Shown here piece after piece: positions 33,179-44,766 of a stretch of 64,000 nt of DNA. The DNA comes from Gautieria morchelliformis (lineage: Eukaryota > Basidiomycota > Agaricomycetes > Gomphales > Gomphaceae). Numbering within the stretch: the stretch's first letter is position 1; each line of letters starts with the position of its first letter. Under the pieces are notes generated by a model. The model was not told the origin of the DNA. It was given only the letters and a program-made list of their open reading frames with translations, and made no database searches. The DNA lies in the NCBI GenBank assembly GCA_015179125.1, contig WHVA01000465.1, forward strand, positions 27,002 to 91,001, given 5' to 3'. A program made the translations under genes and the position numbers.

Positions 33179-34857
33179 ATGGGAAATAACAAAAATAAAA
33201 GACAGCCCACCAAGTCAACACGAGCAACGAAAAAGGTCAAAGAACCTCCAGAGGAACTGTCACCTGACATAGCGGGAATTCAGGGCAAAGGTCGGTTTAT
33301 ATATAATGATGCTATTTCAAGCTCACCAGTTATTTAGAATCTGTTCAAACTACTAGCACTTTTCGACCGAAACATCAGGTGGCAAAAAAAGTAACTTTTG
33401 AAAACTTAGAATCTGAGTCAGGGTCTTCATATGAGGAAGAGACCCAGCCGGCTCAAAGTGCATCTGAGTCCAAAGCCGAGCCCAACGACCCTAATCGAGA
33501 CTCAGAGTCTGAAGAGTTAGTAGAGGTGGCAGTTCCCAAACAGGTAAAGGATATTGATGAACCTGGTATGCCATCATATTTTTCATTTATAATTTGATGC
33601 TCATTTCACGGCCTAGTAATTATCTTGCATGTTCCGGACGGCACTGAAGCCGGTTTGTTGAGCGTGTGAAGCTTCCTGCCAATGTCAGTTACAAGAAGGT
33701 CGAGGAACGTATCTTCAAAGCGATAGGGTGCTATCAAACAGTGAAAAAGATGCCGCACCTAGCTTACCGGCTCAAAGGTGTGTGAGATAAACACCTTTCG
33801 AAACTGGCAAAAGAAGAGGACTGGGACAACCTCAAGGATGATGTGAAGGGCGCTCAGGCAAGGAAGAAAAAGGGCGATGCCAGTGGCGTGGAAGTAGACA
33901 TCATTCTGGATGAAAGTGTACGTGTGCGTGTGACTTCGCATGGCAGCCACATCTGATATTATAAGAATTATAGTACATCGCATCGCTTCGGCATACACTT
34001 TCCAGGAAAAGGGACAAAACTGTGACAAATGCAGCTGGCAGGGGCAAAAAGAAGAAAGCTCGTATTCAGGACTTGAACGCCGATGCTGACACTGAAAGAT
34101 CTGAGATCGAAGAACATGGCCTACCGACAAAACGGGAAAGGGATTTCATGGAGGCGTTGAAGGCAGAGTATTCAAACTGTGGCAAACCGGCATGTGCTTC
34201 AAAAGTCTGCAAACAGAATAAGAACGGAGAGCACATGCATTTATCATGGTGCCAACTCCAGTCCTGGGTAACAGCCTTGGTGAGTACAACCTTTGCATTT
34301 AGATGTATTACTCGCTGCTAATAATGCGAATTTAGGTTTCTAACATTCACGGGGTCACTCTGAAAGTTCCTCCAAACAACGCTCACTTCGAAGGTTTCCA
34401 TTATCGCAAAGACTCTATTCAAAAAGAGAAGACCGATGAAGGGTCAACGGCAAACCTGCCTGGCACTGCATTGGGTCTTCAAGGATCATTTCCTATGATG
34501 ATGTTCCCACCAATTGACTATCGAATGTTTGCTCAGAACATGGTCCTGAACCGCCCTGTTACTCCAGTCAATCCTGACAAGAGACCGGAACAGTTGACCC
34601 CTGCGACTCCCGGTGACATCGCTTACCCAAGCATCGAAGAGTTTCTTGATGATGTCCGTAATTGGCCTGAGTCTAGGGGGCGGAAAATTGACGAATTCAA
34701 AGGTAAATTTGAAGCAAACAACGTTTACTTCCTAAATGAACTGAAGGAGGTGACGGCTGATGTGCTCATGGCCAACATCGGGATGTCATGGGGTGACGCG
34801 AATTTCATCAAAGGAGCAGCTAGAAAGGCTATAAGGAAGCTTGCTAAGAAGGTGTGA
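33179..34857 (+). pseudogene. Multi-exon host-like gene of unknown function, probably broken
   Basis: Pieces in order: a basic start (MGNNKNKRQPTKSTRATKK), an acidic Ser/Glu-rich exon (33379-33560), SYKKVEERIFKAIGCY.. HLAYRLKG.. EEDWDNLKDDV, a Lys-rich stretch, a cysteine region (CGKPACASKVC, then GEHMHLSW), PSIEEFLDDVRNWPE, and a helical end (NELKEVTADVLMANIGMSWGD). Introns with good borders occur at about 33564-33615, 33917-34014 and 34279-34334. The order matches a lineage-specific agaricomycete family I know only as hypothetical proteins. Stops at about 33668 and 33783 and a frame change in the third exon suggest decay. No function can be given. Confidence 0.45.
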
Positions 34858-35165
34858 GAGGGAGGGAGGCAAGCAGAATTATGCCAGTAGGACACAATAA
34901 TTAGATTTACTATATACATCAAAAAGAACAATTTAGAGAATTATGGATATTTGAAATCGGCGGCCTTAGTACCATCAGAGGCAGTGCACGGCACATTATT
35001 GGTATTTAACCTTGAGGCCGCTACCACCAACACACCGCAAGAATGTAGATGGTTCACTTGTCACGTGACTTGTCCGCATGTTGACAACAGCTCTGCCTCT
35101 CAGACTCGCACAACATAGTTCTTTACTTGTTGTCTGCCTCTAATTCTCAATATTTGTTATTCCAG
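34858..35165. other. Intergenic region before the FunK1 gene
   Basis: Contains TTGTCACGTGACTTG at about 35055. No gene seen; it may include the FunK1 promoter and 5' leader, which ends in an acceptor-like TTATTCCAG just before the ATG. Confidence 0.4.
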
Positions 35166-37519
35166 ATGCCATCAACACCGCCCCAAGCTCTCAAGCTTCC
35201 ATTGATGACGAGCACACCATATAGCGTCAGTTCCAGTAAATCTCATGAATCACACATTTGGACCCAGGATGATTTGAAAAAGCTGATGAAGGGCGAGTTC
35301 TCCAGTGCGATATTCGAGAGTAATTCTCTGCTTGAAGAGCGCTGTCGGGCGGATCAAAAAATTGTCGACACTGTCCTATCCAAACTGAAACCTGGCGTGT
35401 TCTGGGACAGCCCAACCAACACTTTCAAGGAATGGCCCAGCCGCACTGGTCCAGAAAGCGCTCATTATGCGCCGTTGGAGTGGTTACTCAACCAGATTCT
35501 GTCCATCTCCCAAAAGCTGCCGAATGGCAATATCCACCGAGGTCTTCAGTTTTACGTGTACGGTCGGGAAATGGCTGAAGGACTTGACAAAGACTCCCCC
35601 CTAAAACCAGGCCTTGTTGGTTGTCAGTCTGTTGGTGAGAGCCGAGGCTCGAAGCCAAAGCTCTCATGGAACGAGGCTGAAATTTGCGTAGAGGTGAAGA
35701 ATGACTGGCCTGGTTTGATCCTGCAGTCAAGCACGTACGCGCGCTGTATGTTCACACACCGATTGGATAGACTCTTCATCACTGTTATCCATTTCAACAA
35801 TGCAATGATGGGGGTGCGCTTTGGATTTTATTCTCGCATGGGTCTGGTTGTTACGCCGGAACTTGACCTCTCGAAGGAGGGAGGCTTTAAAGGATTTGTC
35901 CGCGGAGTGGTTGGGATTAATTCTTGGACCGACACAAACCACGCTGGAATCGATACTACTCGTACCATCACAGACATTGCGATTCCCGAGAGGGGTATAT
36001 TCAAGATTTAGAAAACACTTTGTGACAGACGTTGCGTTCACGGACGAGCAACACGTGTGTATCTTTTGGTCAAGAAGGGTGCGTTTTGATGTTTAGATAT
36101 CTGGGCCAGTATTTAACAATTGGGTTTGAAGGTGCAACCGCCACTGATGGTTCTCCCGCTCAACCTCCGTCCACTCACTGGTATAACTTACGAAGTCACC
36201 AACCCCCGCGTTCTCAGCCTGGACAAGAGACTGACGGTCGAGAAACCTTGAGGTTGAAGGGAGGCATATCTTTTCTCTTGCTGGACACTGTCATTCTGAA
36301 AGATTCATGGCCATTGAAAACCCATAACAAAGAAGGCACAATGTTTGGAGCATTATCGGGTGGATTTGGACTGCCAGACATCCTTGCCTCATACCCTGTC
36401 AAGGACGGAATGGATAAGCTCATACCTGATGACGCAACGTATTGGCCCGTGTGTGCGCCAGAGCCATACGCCGGGGTTAGGCCTGACAAACGAATACATA
36501 TGCGATCTGTTTTTGAGACCTGAGGGAGGTCACTGCGAGCTGTTCAAAGTCCTCGATTGCTCGTGTGTTGCATAGTGCACGCCATGTTGGGTATGTGAAC
36601 GAAGAGGGCATCGGACATGATTTACCTATAATGGTGACTGACAGGGCATTTTGGGCTGTTTAAGAACGGCTGGTTGCACTGCGACGTAAGTCATGCTGAT
36701 GGATGAAGCTGAGCGGCCGCCTGTGCCAGAGTACGTACCGTCTTTCACATCAGTCCTTTCACTTTTTTATGTTTGCTTCAGTTTTGCCGTGACTCGAGAA
36801 GTTACTAGATGTGTGGGATTCATATGCGATGGGGACCAGGTGATTCATTGGATGCATCAGAAGCAGGAATTAGCAAAGCATCGCTCGGTGGGTCTTTAGT
36901 TGTTGTGTGCGGCTTGTGATTTACATGGTTCTAGGGTACGCTGCCTTTCATGTCTCAGGCGTTGATTGTTGCTTGGGACTCTGGAACGCAAGTTGTGCAC
37001 CAAGTAATTGATGACCTGGAGTCGTTTATATGGGTTTTATTTTGGTCGATTCTGGAGATTCTGGAGACCAAGGGGGCACTCGCGCTACTAGAACTGAATT
37101 ACCATCAAACGATGCTCTCCGACGAGTTACCTGTGTTACAAGCTAGGGGAAGTTTCCTTGATAGGTTAAAGCAACAGGATGCCACGAAAAACTTCTCCAT
37201 GGGCTTGAAGCCATTCTCCAACCTCTTGATTCAATGGTTAACACTTTCTCGGGAGACTGCTCTGGAATGGCTGAAACCAGACTTTGTTAAGGTCGTATTT
37301 TCGGATGCCGATGAGTACAATTTACAGGCCACCAAGCAATACAAGCAGTATGTAACGATTGGGCTTGAATCTCTTTCAGACCTGCCAGAGAGTTGGGATT
37401 ATGTTAATGAGGGGGAAATGACAGGTGAAGAGAGAGTCAAGGAGGGGGGAATGACAGGTGAAGAGAGAGTCAAGGAGGGGGAAATGACAGGTGAAGAGAG
37501 AGTCGAGGAGGGGAAATGA
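35166..37519 (+). pseudogene. FunK1-type fungal protein kinase, catalytic loop damaged
   Basis: FunK1 kinases are an expanded fungal family of uncertain role. The N-terminal exon has the conserved YARCMFTHRLDRLFITVIHF and FVRGVVGINSW regions. Later pieces: VILKDSWP (the lysine strand), VFETxGG, GHFGLFKNGWLHCD (catalytic loop, HCD where HRD is usual), FICDGDQVIHW, HRSGTLPFMS and DDLESFIWVLFW. After HCDVS the frame is lost and resumes at LMDEAERPPVPE, so the loop asparagine is missing. Introns with GT..AG borders separate several pieces. The C-terminus ends in an 11-residue repeat. Kinase activity is unlikely if the sequence is right. Confidence 0.72.
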
Positions 37520-37530
37520 CAGGTGAAGAG
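37411..37530 (+). repeat. 33-base minisatellite in the FunK1 C-terminus
   Basis: Unit GAGGGGGAAATGACAGGTGA plus AGAGAGAGTCAAG, three and a half copies, encoding GEMTGEERVKE. The final copy has a short G run (GGAGGGGAAATG), which brings the stop TGA into frame at 37517. Confidence 0.9.
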
Positions 37531-37730
37531 AGAGGATGAGCTGGGAAAGACCGCATGTAACGCATGACATGTAATATTATGAGATCCTGTAGCCACTGTA
37601 GGAAGAGCGGGCACTTATACTGAGTACTTTTTGCACTACTAAGTGTTGTTTACCAATATCATCCATCACATTGCAGATAATTTTCAACATTCTGACAAAA
37701 AAAAAATTACATTACAGTAGTACAACTGCA
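37520..37730. other. Spacer and Tc1 downstream end
   Basis: Holds the 3' flank of the Tc1 transposase. A terminal inverted repeat should lie here (possibly around 37615-37650), but the partner end is lost and it cannot be confirmed. Confidence 0.35.
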
Positions 37731-38311
37731 CTACAGATAGCCACAGTCCTTCATCCACCCTTGCGCATGTCTGCGTGTAATCCGATCCAGTGCCTCATAG
37801 AGAAACATGAATAGCTCAGCCCTCTCCTTACTTGCAACGCATGCACGGAACTCGGCACCATGACGTCTGAGGTGAGCTTTGATGAAGGAGACTGATTCTT
37901 CGATCAGGTTGAGATCAGGCGAGTACGGCGGAAGATACATCAGTTTGATTCCTCTGCAAATGCAAGATTAGACACTAGTGAAAACAGTTTATAATGGTAA
38001 AAACCTTTGGGCACATAAGAGTGAGACCTCAGGTATGTGGTGAATGGCACAGTTATCCATAACAAGAACGCTCTGTGGTGCCGGGTAAGGGTTCATTACC
38101 TCTAAAAGGCCCTTCAGAAACCCAAGGAACTCTGGACCGTCATATGCCCCTATTTTGATATGGCTATAGATGATTCCATCGTGTGAGAGTGCCAGAAGGA
38201 TTGAAAATCTGAGTGGATATTAGCGATACAATAATGGAGGCCCGTGCACAAATCGTTACCTTTCGCCCCTTTGGAAACGTGCTTGCACTCGAGGCCTACA
38301 TCCCTTGTAAG
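37731..38311 (-). pseudogene. Tc1-like transposase, C-terminal exons
   Basis: DDE transposase acting on inverted repeats at TA sites. Carries the second catalytic D (VLVMDNCAIHH) and the E (PPYSPDLNLIEE), separated by 34 residues: the DD34E pattern of true Tc1 elements. Two 51-base introns (37954-38004 and 38209-38259) with GT..AG borders. It ends at the GTAAG target duplication (38307-38311) of gypsy-1; coding continues at 46784 on the far side of that element. The frame is open throughout. Confidence 0.92.
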
Positions 38312-38988
38312 TATTACGACTGTTCCGATCAACCATCTCCGCCACCTCCGCACATCCTCTGCGCCACCTCTGCGCCACCTCCGACTCTATTCCGACATCC
38401 GCAATATCTGCAACCCTCCTCCCTTGTTCTTTCAGTACCCCTGGCCACCTCCAGATACCGGCCCCCGTACTCGACCCTGAGCACAGCAAGATACCATTTC
38501 CGTAGTTCCGTTTCTTCCGATGCCTATTGTACTTACCCGCCATTGTACTTACCCTACCCTGCACCCCCCTTGTCACCCATTGTTCCGTATTAGTTACTTA
38601 CCCCGTATGTCTATCTGATTCCCACACTCTCCAGAACTTGCTTAGTATCATACCATTACTTGTTGTTCCTGCGCTTTGTATAAAACCCCCTCATGTATGT
38701 CTGTTATTCTGCAATCAGATAATCGCCTTCAATACTTGATTTCCTTCGCTCCATCTCCTGTTCTTAGTACAGCAAGTCTAGCAAGATCTCAGTCTCTCTC
38801 TCTGCCTTCCGTCTTCCGCCTTCCGCCTCAGTTCCGACTCAAGTTCCGACCAACCTTTGGTTCAGTACCTTCCGACTTCCGACTCAGTTCCGAAATACTG
38901 AGGATGATAGTTCATTGGGGGCGCAACCTATAAGTTGAAGCCGCTGTCCTTTCCAGTTCCGACTTAGCGGAAATCTCGATACGTAACA
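38312..38988 (+). repeat. 5' LTR of gypsy-1, rich in TTCCG
   Basis: Begins TATTACGACTG (TG has become TA) and ends ACGTAACA. About fifteen TTCCG pentamers occur, eight of them within 38806-38892. A TATA-like GTATAAAACCCC lies at 38678. The 3' LTR has an extra 12-base block (TTGTTGTTTGCC) near 46321 and few other differences. Confidence 0.93.
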
Positions 38989-39021
38989 GTATTATCTGAT
39001 TCCCACCCGATAACTATCACT

Positions 39022-41211
39022 ATGCCTCCTCATACCACAGCTACTTCAGCTCGAGCAGGAGCTGTCAAAGCTCTCTCTTATTTTGGCAGTCTTAGATCCG
39101 CAGCACCAAGGCACGTGGAACCCTCCGGCAGCTCTCATGTCGGCGATGAGCTCTCCAATGCTATTCCGCAACGATTCGAAGAAGTTCCCGACGCTAATCC
39201 CGACGACAATCCCGACTATGATGGAAACTCGACGAGTAGCAGTGGCGAACAAACAGCAGCGTCATTCCGACGCCCAGCCCCACCACCACCACCTCCACCA
39301 GGACTACCTCAAGGCGGCCCACCCGGCGGTCCCCCAGGCAGTCCTCCACCTCCAATTCCACCTCAGATTCCCGCCAACCCAGTTCCACCTGCGCCAGTTC
39401 CGGATCTTGCACAAGCCATCGCCATGCTAGCCGGACAACTTCAGCGCCCGGCCCAAGCACCACGCCCCAAGACAAAGGTCCGCAAACCAAATCAGTTCGA
39501 CGGTTCCGACCCCAAGAAGCTCCAGCCATTTCTGGTCCAGCTTCAACTCAATTTCCGTGATCGTCCCGACGCCTTTACCGATGACGAATGAAAGGTCAAT
39601 TATGCCCTTTCCTATCTCCGAGGCACGGCTCTCGACTATTTTGAACCCGCCCTCATGGATCCGTTCGCTCTCGTGGACTGGTCCGACGATTACCAGAACT
39701 TCGTTTCCGAACTCCGCAGCAACTTCGGACCATTTGACATGGAAGCCGATGCGGAAAATGAACTCGATAAGCTTCGTATGAAAGACACTCATAAGATAGC
39801 TAAATATATCGTCACATTCCAGCAGCTCACTCCTCGAGTCCAATGGGGAGAAGCCGCACTCCGACGCCAGTTTTACATGGGCTTGCCATCCTGGATCAAG
39901 GATGAAATTGCCCGCGTCGGAAAACCCGCCACCCTTACCAACCTTCGCAACCTTGCCCAATCCATCAATTTGCGCTACTGGGAAAGACATTCCAAGATCG
40001 CTCGCGAAACTTCCGCCCAGAGCAAGAATGACAAGTCTTCCGGCAAGAAGTCTGACAAAGACAAGAAGAAGACTAATTCCGGAAACACCAACTCTGGAAA
40101 CAACAACAACAACAACAGTTCCGGATCCAACTCCGGCAACTGGAACAACAACTCCACCCCTCGCAATAACCAGGCCTCTGGTTCCAACACCAACGCCCGG
40201 AAGAGTACTCCGGATCTTTCCGACAAACTTGGGAAGGACGGAAAACTTACCCCTGTAGAACGCCAGCGTCGCATGGACAACAACCTTTGCCTTTTCTGCG
40301 GCAAAGGCGGTCACGTCGCTTGGGATTGCACCCGAGCTTCCGCTTCCGCTGCTAAGGCCAAGGGCCATGTGGCGAAGACGGAAGAGAAATCCGAAGCGGC
40401 CCCCGCTACGGATGCAAAAAAAATAGTCAGCAGTCCTCCGGCCTCCGCACGAGCTGAGGGCTGTGTTGACCCCATTCGTGCGACAAAAAATGTTAAACTC
40501 AACGCATCCGCTCTTTCGTCCTCCGACTCCCTCTCTGTTCCGCTCACTTCCGACACAATTTCCGCACCCCCGTTCACAGCATTGATCGACTCCAGTTTGA
40601 GTCATTGTTTCCTCGATTCCGACTTTGTTTTGAAACATAAACTTCCGACCCACAACATCCCGACTATTCCGCTCCGCCTTTTCGACAGATCTTCCAACAC
40701 GGCAATTTCTCAAGTCGTGGATCTGTCTATCCGTTTTGCTACTGGGGACAACCATGAAGTTACGTTTTACGTTACTCCGCTAGATGCTAGCTGTTCCGTT
40801 GTACTAGGACACAATTGGCTCACCCGATATAATCTGTCGATTAACTGGGCATTGGGTCAAATACAGTTCCGTACCCCGGATCAACTTCCGTCTATTCCGA
40901 CGTCGTCCGCAAAGATGGCTCAGGCCTCTTCTGCAACTCTGCTTGTGGATTCAGTTCCGCACTCCGGTCCCGCTTTAGCACCTCCGTCCCTCGAAGCTCC
41001 TCGAATTGCGCTCGTTTCCGCCACCGCTTTCCAAGTATTGCAACGGCAAGATGATACGACCGTTTTCCAGCTTCACCTTTCCGACTCGGCTTCAGTCAAG
41101 GCTCGTTCCGCCTCGACTACCGCTCCGGTCAACATGAGCTCAGTTCTGGAAGAATATCGTGACTTCCCGGATGTGTTCAATAAGGCCAAAGCCGATAAAC
41201 CTGCTGAACAT
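39022..41211 (+). pseudogene. Gypsy-1 gag and protease, two stops
   Basis: Structural protein and aspartic protease. A Pro/Gly-rich N-terminus, the retrotransposon gag domain (FLVQLQLNFRDRPDAF, YLRGTALDYFEP), an Asn-rich linker, a zinc knuckle (CLFCGKGGHVAWDC) and the protease (TALIDSSLSHCFLDSDF; DSS where gypsy-2 has DSG). TGA at 39589 and at 41212 correspond to CGA in gypsy-2, so both are C-to-T changes. A run of eight A (40426-40433) fuses gag and protease in one frame; gypsy-2 has seven A and a stop. Confidence 0.93.
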
Positions 41212-41235
41212 TGACCTTACGATTTAAAGATAAAT

Positions 41236-43325
41236 TTGGAAGAAGGAGCATCTCCGCCCCTTGGATCGATCTACTCTCTTTCGCAAAGTGAACTCCAAAC
41301 TCTCCGCGAATTCGTCGATGAACACCTCAACATGGGCTTCATCCGCCCTTCGCTGTCTCCGCACGGCGCTCTGGTCCTTTTCGTCAAGAAAAAGTATGGA
41401 TCTCTCCGCCTCTGTGTCGATTTCCGCGGACTCAATGCCCTTACTAAGAAGGACAAATATCCGCTTCCACGCATTTCCGATCTACTCGACACTCCCCGCA
41501 GGGCAAAGATCTACACCAAAATTGACCTCCGGCACGCTTATCACCTTGTCCGTATCTGGGAAGGTGACGAGTGGAAGACCACTTTCCACACCCGCTATGG
41601 TGCTTTTGAGTGTGTTGTCATGCCTTTCGGTCTAACCAATGCTCCCGCCGCTTTTCAGCGATTCATGAACGACGTATTTTCCGACCTTCTCGATGTATGC
41701 GTCCTAGTCTACATTGACGACATCCTCATCTATTCCGACACACCGGAAAAACATCGGGAACATGTCCACAAAGTACTCCGCCGTCTACGCAAACACCATC
41801 TCTACGCAAAAGCAGAGAAATGCGAATGGCATCGCGACACGGTCGAATACCTCGGCTACATCCTCTCTCCAACAGGTCTTACCATGGCAGAGGACAAAGT
41901 CAAGGCAATTCAAGAATGGCCGGAATGTTGGGTGCATTTATGCTCCTGCACCAAAATCAAGCATAATATATTCAATTTCTTGTATGGTGTTTCAATCTCT
42001 TCTCACATTGTTCTTGTACCATGCATCCATTTCTCTGCTTGTTTTCGAAATTTTCCAGTCACTCTCTACCTCTCCATTCCACTTTGTTATTTCTATTTTC
42101 ACAAGCGGCTGCACCCAGCGGAGTCTGAAATGACTTCGACGCGCGAGCTCTTGGGCGCTAAAGGGCCGGGTAGTAGTACATGCACAGTGAGACAGATTTC
42201 CCCCTCTCTCAGTGACAACTAAATTCACTGAGAGAGGCAAGTAAATTAGTCTAGTGTTCCTTCGATTTACTGACCTAGAAATCCTCTGTAGTGAATCAAT
42301 TTCTAGGTAGTGTATAATATATTTACAGTGACAACTAAATTCACTGAGAGAGTGAATTAATTTCTAGTCTATTCTTTTGAGCAACAAGTCCATACCTACT
42401 GCCTATAATTCCTGTCTACTACACGGAACCCCGACGTGTTAAGGATGTGCAGTCTTTCCTTGGCTTCGCCAATTTTTACCGACGTTTCATTTATAATTTT
42501 TCCGACATTACTGTTCCGCTCACGCGTCTCACCAGGAAGGGTGCCCCATGGAATTTCACTCCAGAATGCCGTTCCGCATTTGAAGCTCTCAAAGCGGCCT
42601 TCACTACGGCTCCTATACTCGGTTTCTGGATTCCTGATGCCCAACTTGTACTCGAAACCGACACTTCCGACTACGCGCTAGCTGCCATTCTTTCCATCAT
42701 TTCCCCCGACGACGGAGAAATTCATCCGATCGCCTTTCATTCCCGCACCTTTTCCGCCCCGGAACTCAACTACGACGTCCACGATAAGGAACCACTTGCG
42801 ATTTTCGAAGCCTTCAAAATCTGGAGACACTACCTCAAAGGTCCAACCTATCCGATCGACGTTGTAACGGATCATAAGAACCTTGAGTATTTCGCGACTA
42901 CTAAGATATTGACTTGCCGTCAAGTCTGCTGGTCTGAATATCTCTCACAGTTCAACATGGTGATCCGCTTCCGCCCCGGAAAGCTCGGAGCAAAACCCAA
43001 CGCACTCACGAGACGTTGGGACGTCTACCCAAAAGAGGGAAGTAGCGACTATGCCAGCGTTAATCCGCACAACTTCCGCCCAGTATTCTCCACTGAGCAA
43101 CTGGCATCGTCCCTGCGTGCCACAGCATTGCAGTTTCCACTACTCCGCGCCTCAATTATTATGGACACCGAGTCTCTCCATTCCGACATCCGTTCCGCAC
43201 TCCGTTCCGACCCCATCTCCGCAGCCCACCTCGATGACCCCACCAGTCCTGGATGGTCCCTCGATTCCTACGGTTTTCTCCGCTACAAGTCCCGGATTTA
43301 TGTTCCGGATACCAACGATCTATGA
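41236..43325 (+). pseudogene. Gypsy-1 reverse transcriptase and RNase H, split by a solo LTR
   Basis: RT blocks [49 protein letters not shown] and the catalytic [11 protein letters not shown]. The sequence is interrupted at 41926-42423 by the LTR and resumes [18 protein letters not shown]. RNase H follows: LVLETDTSDYALAAIL, FHSRTFSAPELNYDVHDKE and VVTDHKNLEYF. TGA at 43323 separates it from the integrase, probably from CGA. R-to-W and R-to-H changes against gypsy-2 (VRIWEG, TTFHTR) fit the same C-to-T decay. Confidence 0.93.
41926..42423 (+). mobile_element. Solo LTR of the copia-C family in gypsy-1 RT
   Basis: 498 bases, TGTTGGGTGC to CTACTACA. It is flanked by CGGAA at 41921-41925 and 42424-42428. 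Removing the LTR and one CGGAA restores the exact sequence found in gypsy-2 (GGCCGGAACCCCGACG), which proves the insertion. Confidence 0.97.
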
Positions 43326-43331
43326 CTTCGC

Positions 43332-44627
43332 GTGCTCCAGCAAAGCCATGATCATCCGCTCTCAGGACACCAAGGCCAGAACAAAACCCTCGACATAATC
43401 CGATGTTCCTACACTTGGCCTCTCCTCCGCACGATGGTCCAAGACTACTGCAAGTCATGCACCACCTGTATGCGCACCAAGCCCCAACGTCACAAACCAT
43501 ACGGCCTCCTGAAGCAACTTCCGATCCTGGAACAACCGTGGAATTCAATATCCATGGATTTCATTAAGAAACTTCCTAAGTCATCTGGCTATGATACCAT
43601 TCTAGTTATCGTTGACCGCCTCACAAAGCAGTCCATCTTTATTCCGACCTACGACACCATCACTTCCGCCCAGCTCGCACAGCTCTTCGTGCTTCACGTC
43701 TTTTCCAAGCATGGAATCCCTTCCCATGTCACTTCCGACCGTGGATCTGAGTTCGTGTCATCCTTTTTCCGCACACTCGGCAAGGCTCTCGACATGAAGC
43801 TCCACTTCACTTCCGGTTATCACCCCGAAGGAGACGGACAGACGGAATGTACTAATCAGACCCTTGAGCAGTATCTCCGTGTCTATTGCAACTACCAACA
43901 CAGCAATTGGTCCGACCTCCTTCTGCTGGCGGAATTTGCCTACAACAATGCGCCTTCCGCTACCACCGGAATTTCACCCTTTTATGCCAACAAGGGCTAC
44001 GACCCGAATCTCGCCATCCACCCTGAACGCGACCTCACCTCTGCAAGACCCCGAGATTTCGTTGTAGAACTCGACGACCTTCACCAACACCTCCGAGAGA
44101 ACATCTCTGCTGCCCAGAAGAGATACCAGACTTCCGCCGATCGGAAACGGCTTCCGCAACCGGCATTCGAGATAGGCGACAAAGCCTTTGTCAAAGCTAA
44201 AAACTTCCGCACCACTCGCCCCTCGAAGAAGCTCTCTGAAAAATACCTTGGACCTTACGAGATCATCGCTAAGGCCGGCAGTCGTTCTTTCACCCTCAGA
44301 CTTCCTGACAATATGTGCGCAGTACACCCGGCATTCCATGTCTCCATGCTTGAGCCCGCAGTTCCGAATACAATTCCGAATCGAGAACAACCTCCGCCAG
44401 TCGTCATCGACGGAGAACCGGAATATGAGATCTCGGAAATTCTCAACTCCAAGCTAGACAGACGATACCGCTGCCAACTCCAGTACCTAGTCAAGTGGGC
44501 AGGCTATGAAAACACCGACGAAGAGACTTCCTGGATTTCCGCCACGGAACTCGACCACGCCTCCGAACTCGTCTCAGATTTCCACAAGGCATACCCTGCC
44601 AAGCCTGGACCCCTTCTCGCGCATTAA
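43332..44627 (+). pseudogene. Gypsy-1 integrase with chromodomain
   Basis: Inserts element DNA into the host genome. Zinc-binding start (LSGHQG, CKSCTTC), catalytic core with D in SMDFIKKLP, D in VTSDRGSEFV and E in GQTECTNQT, then a GPYEI-type C-terminal fold and a chromodomain (YEISEIL, YLVKWAGY, TSWISATEL). Chromodomains guide insertion to marked chromatin. The frame of 431 codons is open, but it depends on upstream pol, which is broken, so I list it as part of a dead polyprotein. Confidence 0.93.
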
Positions 44628-44766
44628 GTTGTCCCCAACATTTCCGCCATCTCCGTTTCCGTTTTCACTCTTTTCACTCTTTCAGTCACAAGTCAAATCC
44701 GATTAATTTTTCCACTACACTAATTCCGACGTTCCAAGAAATCTATTCTACATGTCATTCCGACCC

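Noticed and set aside
41926..42222. C-terminal 100 codons of the gypsy-1 RT ORF
   Set aside because: This part is translated from the inserted solo LTR.
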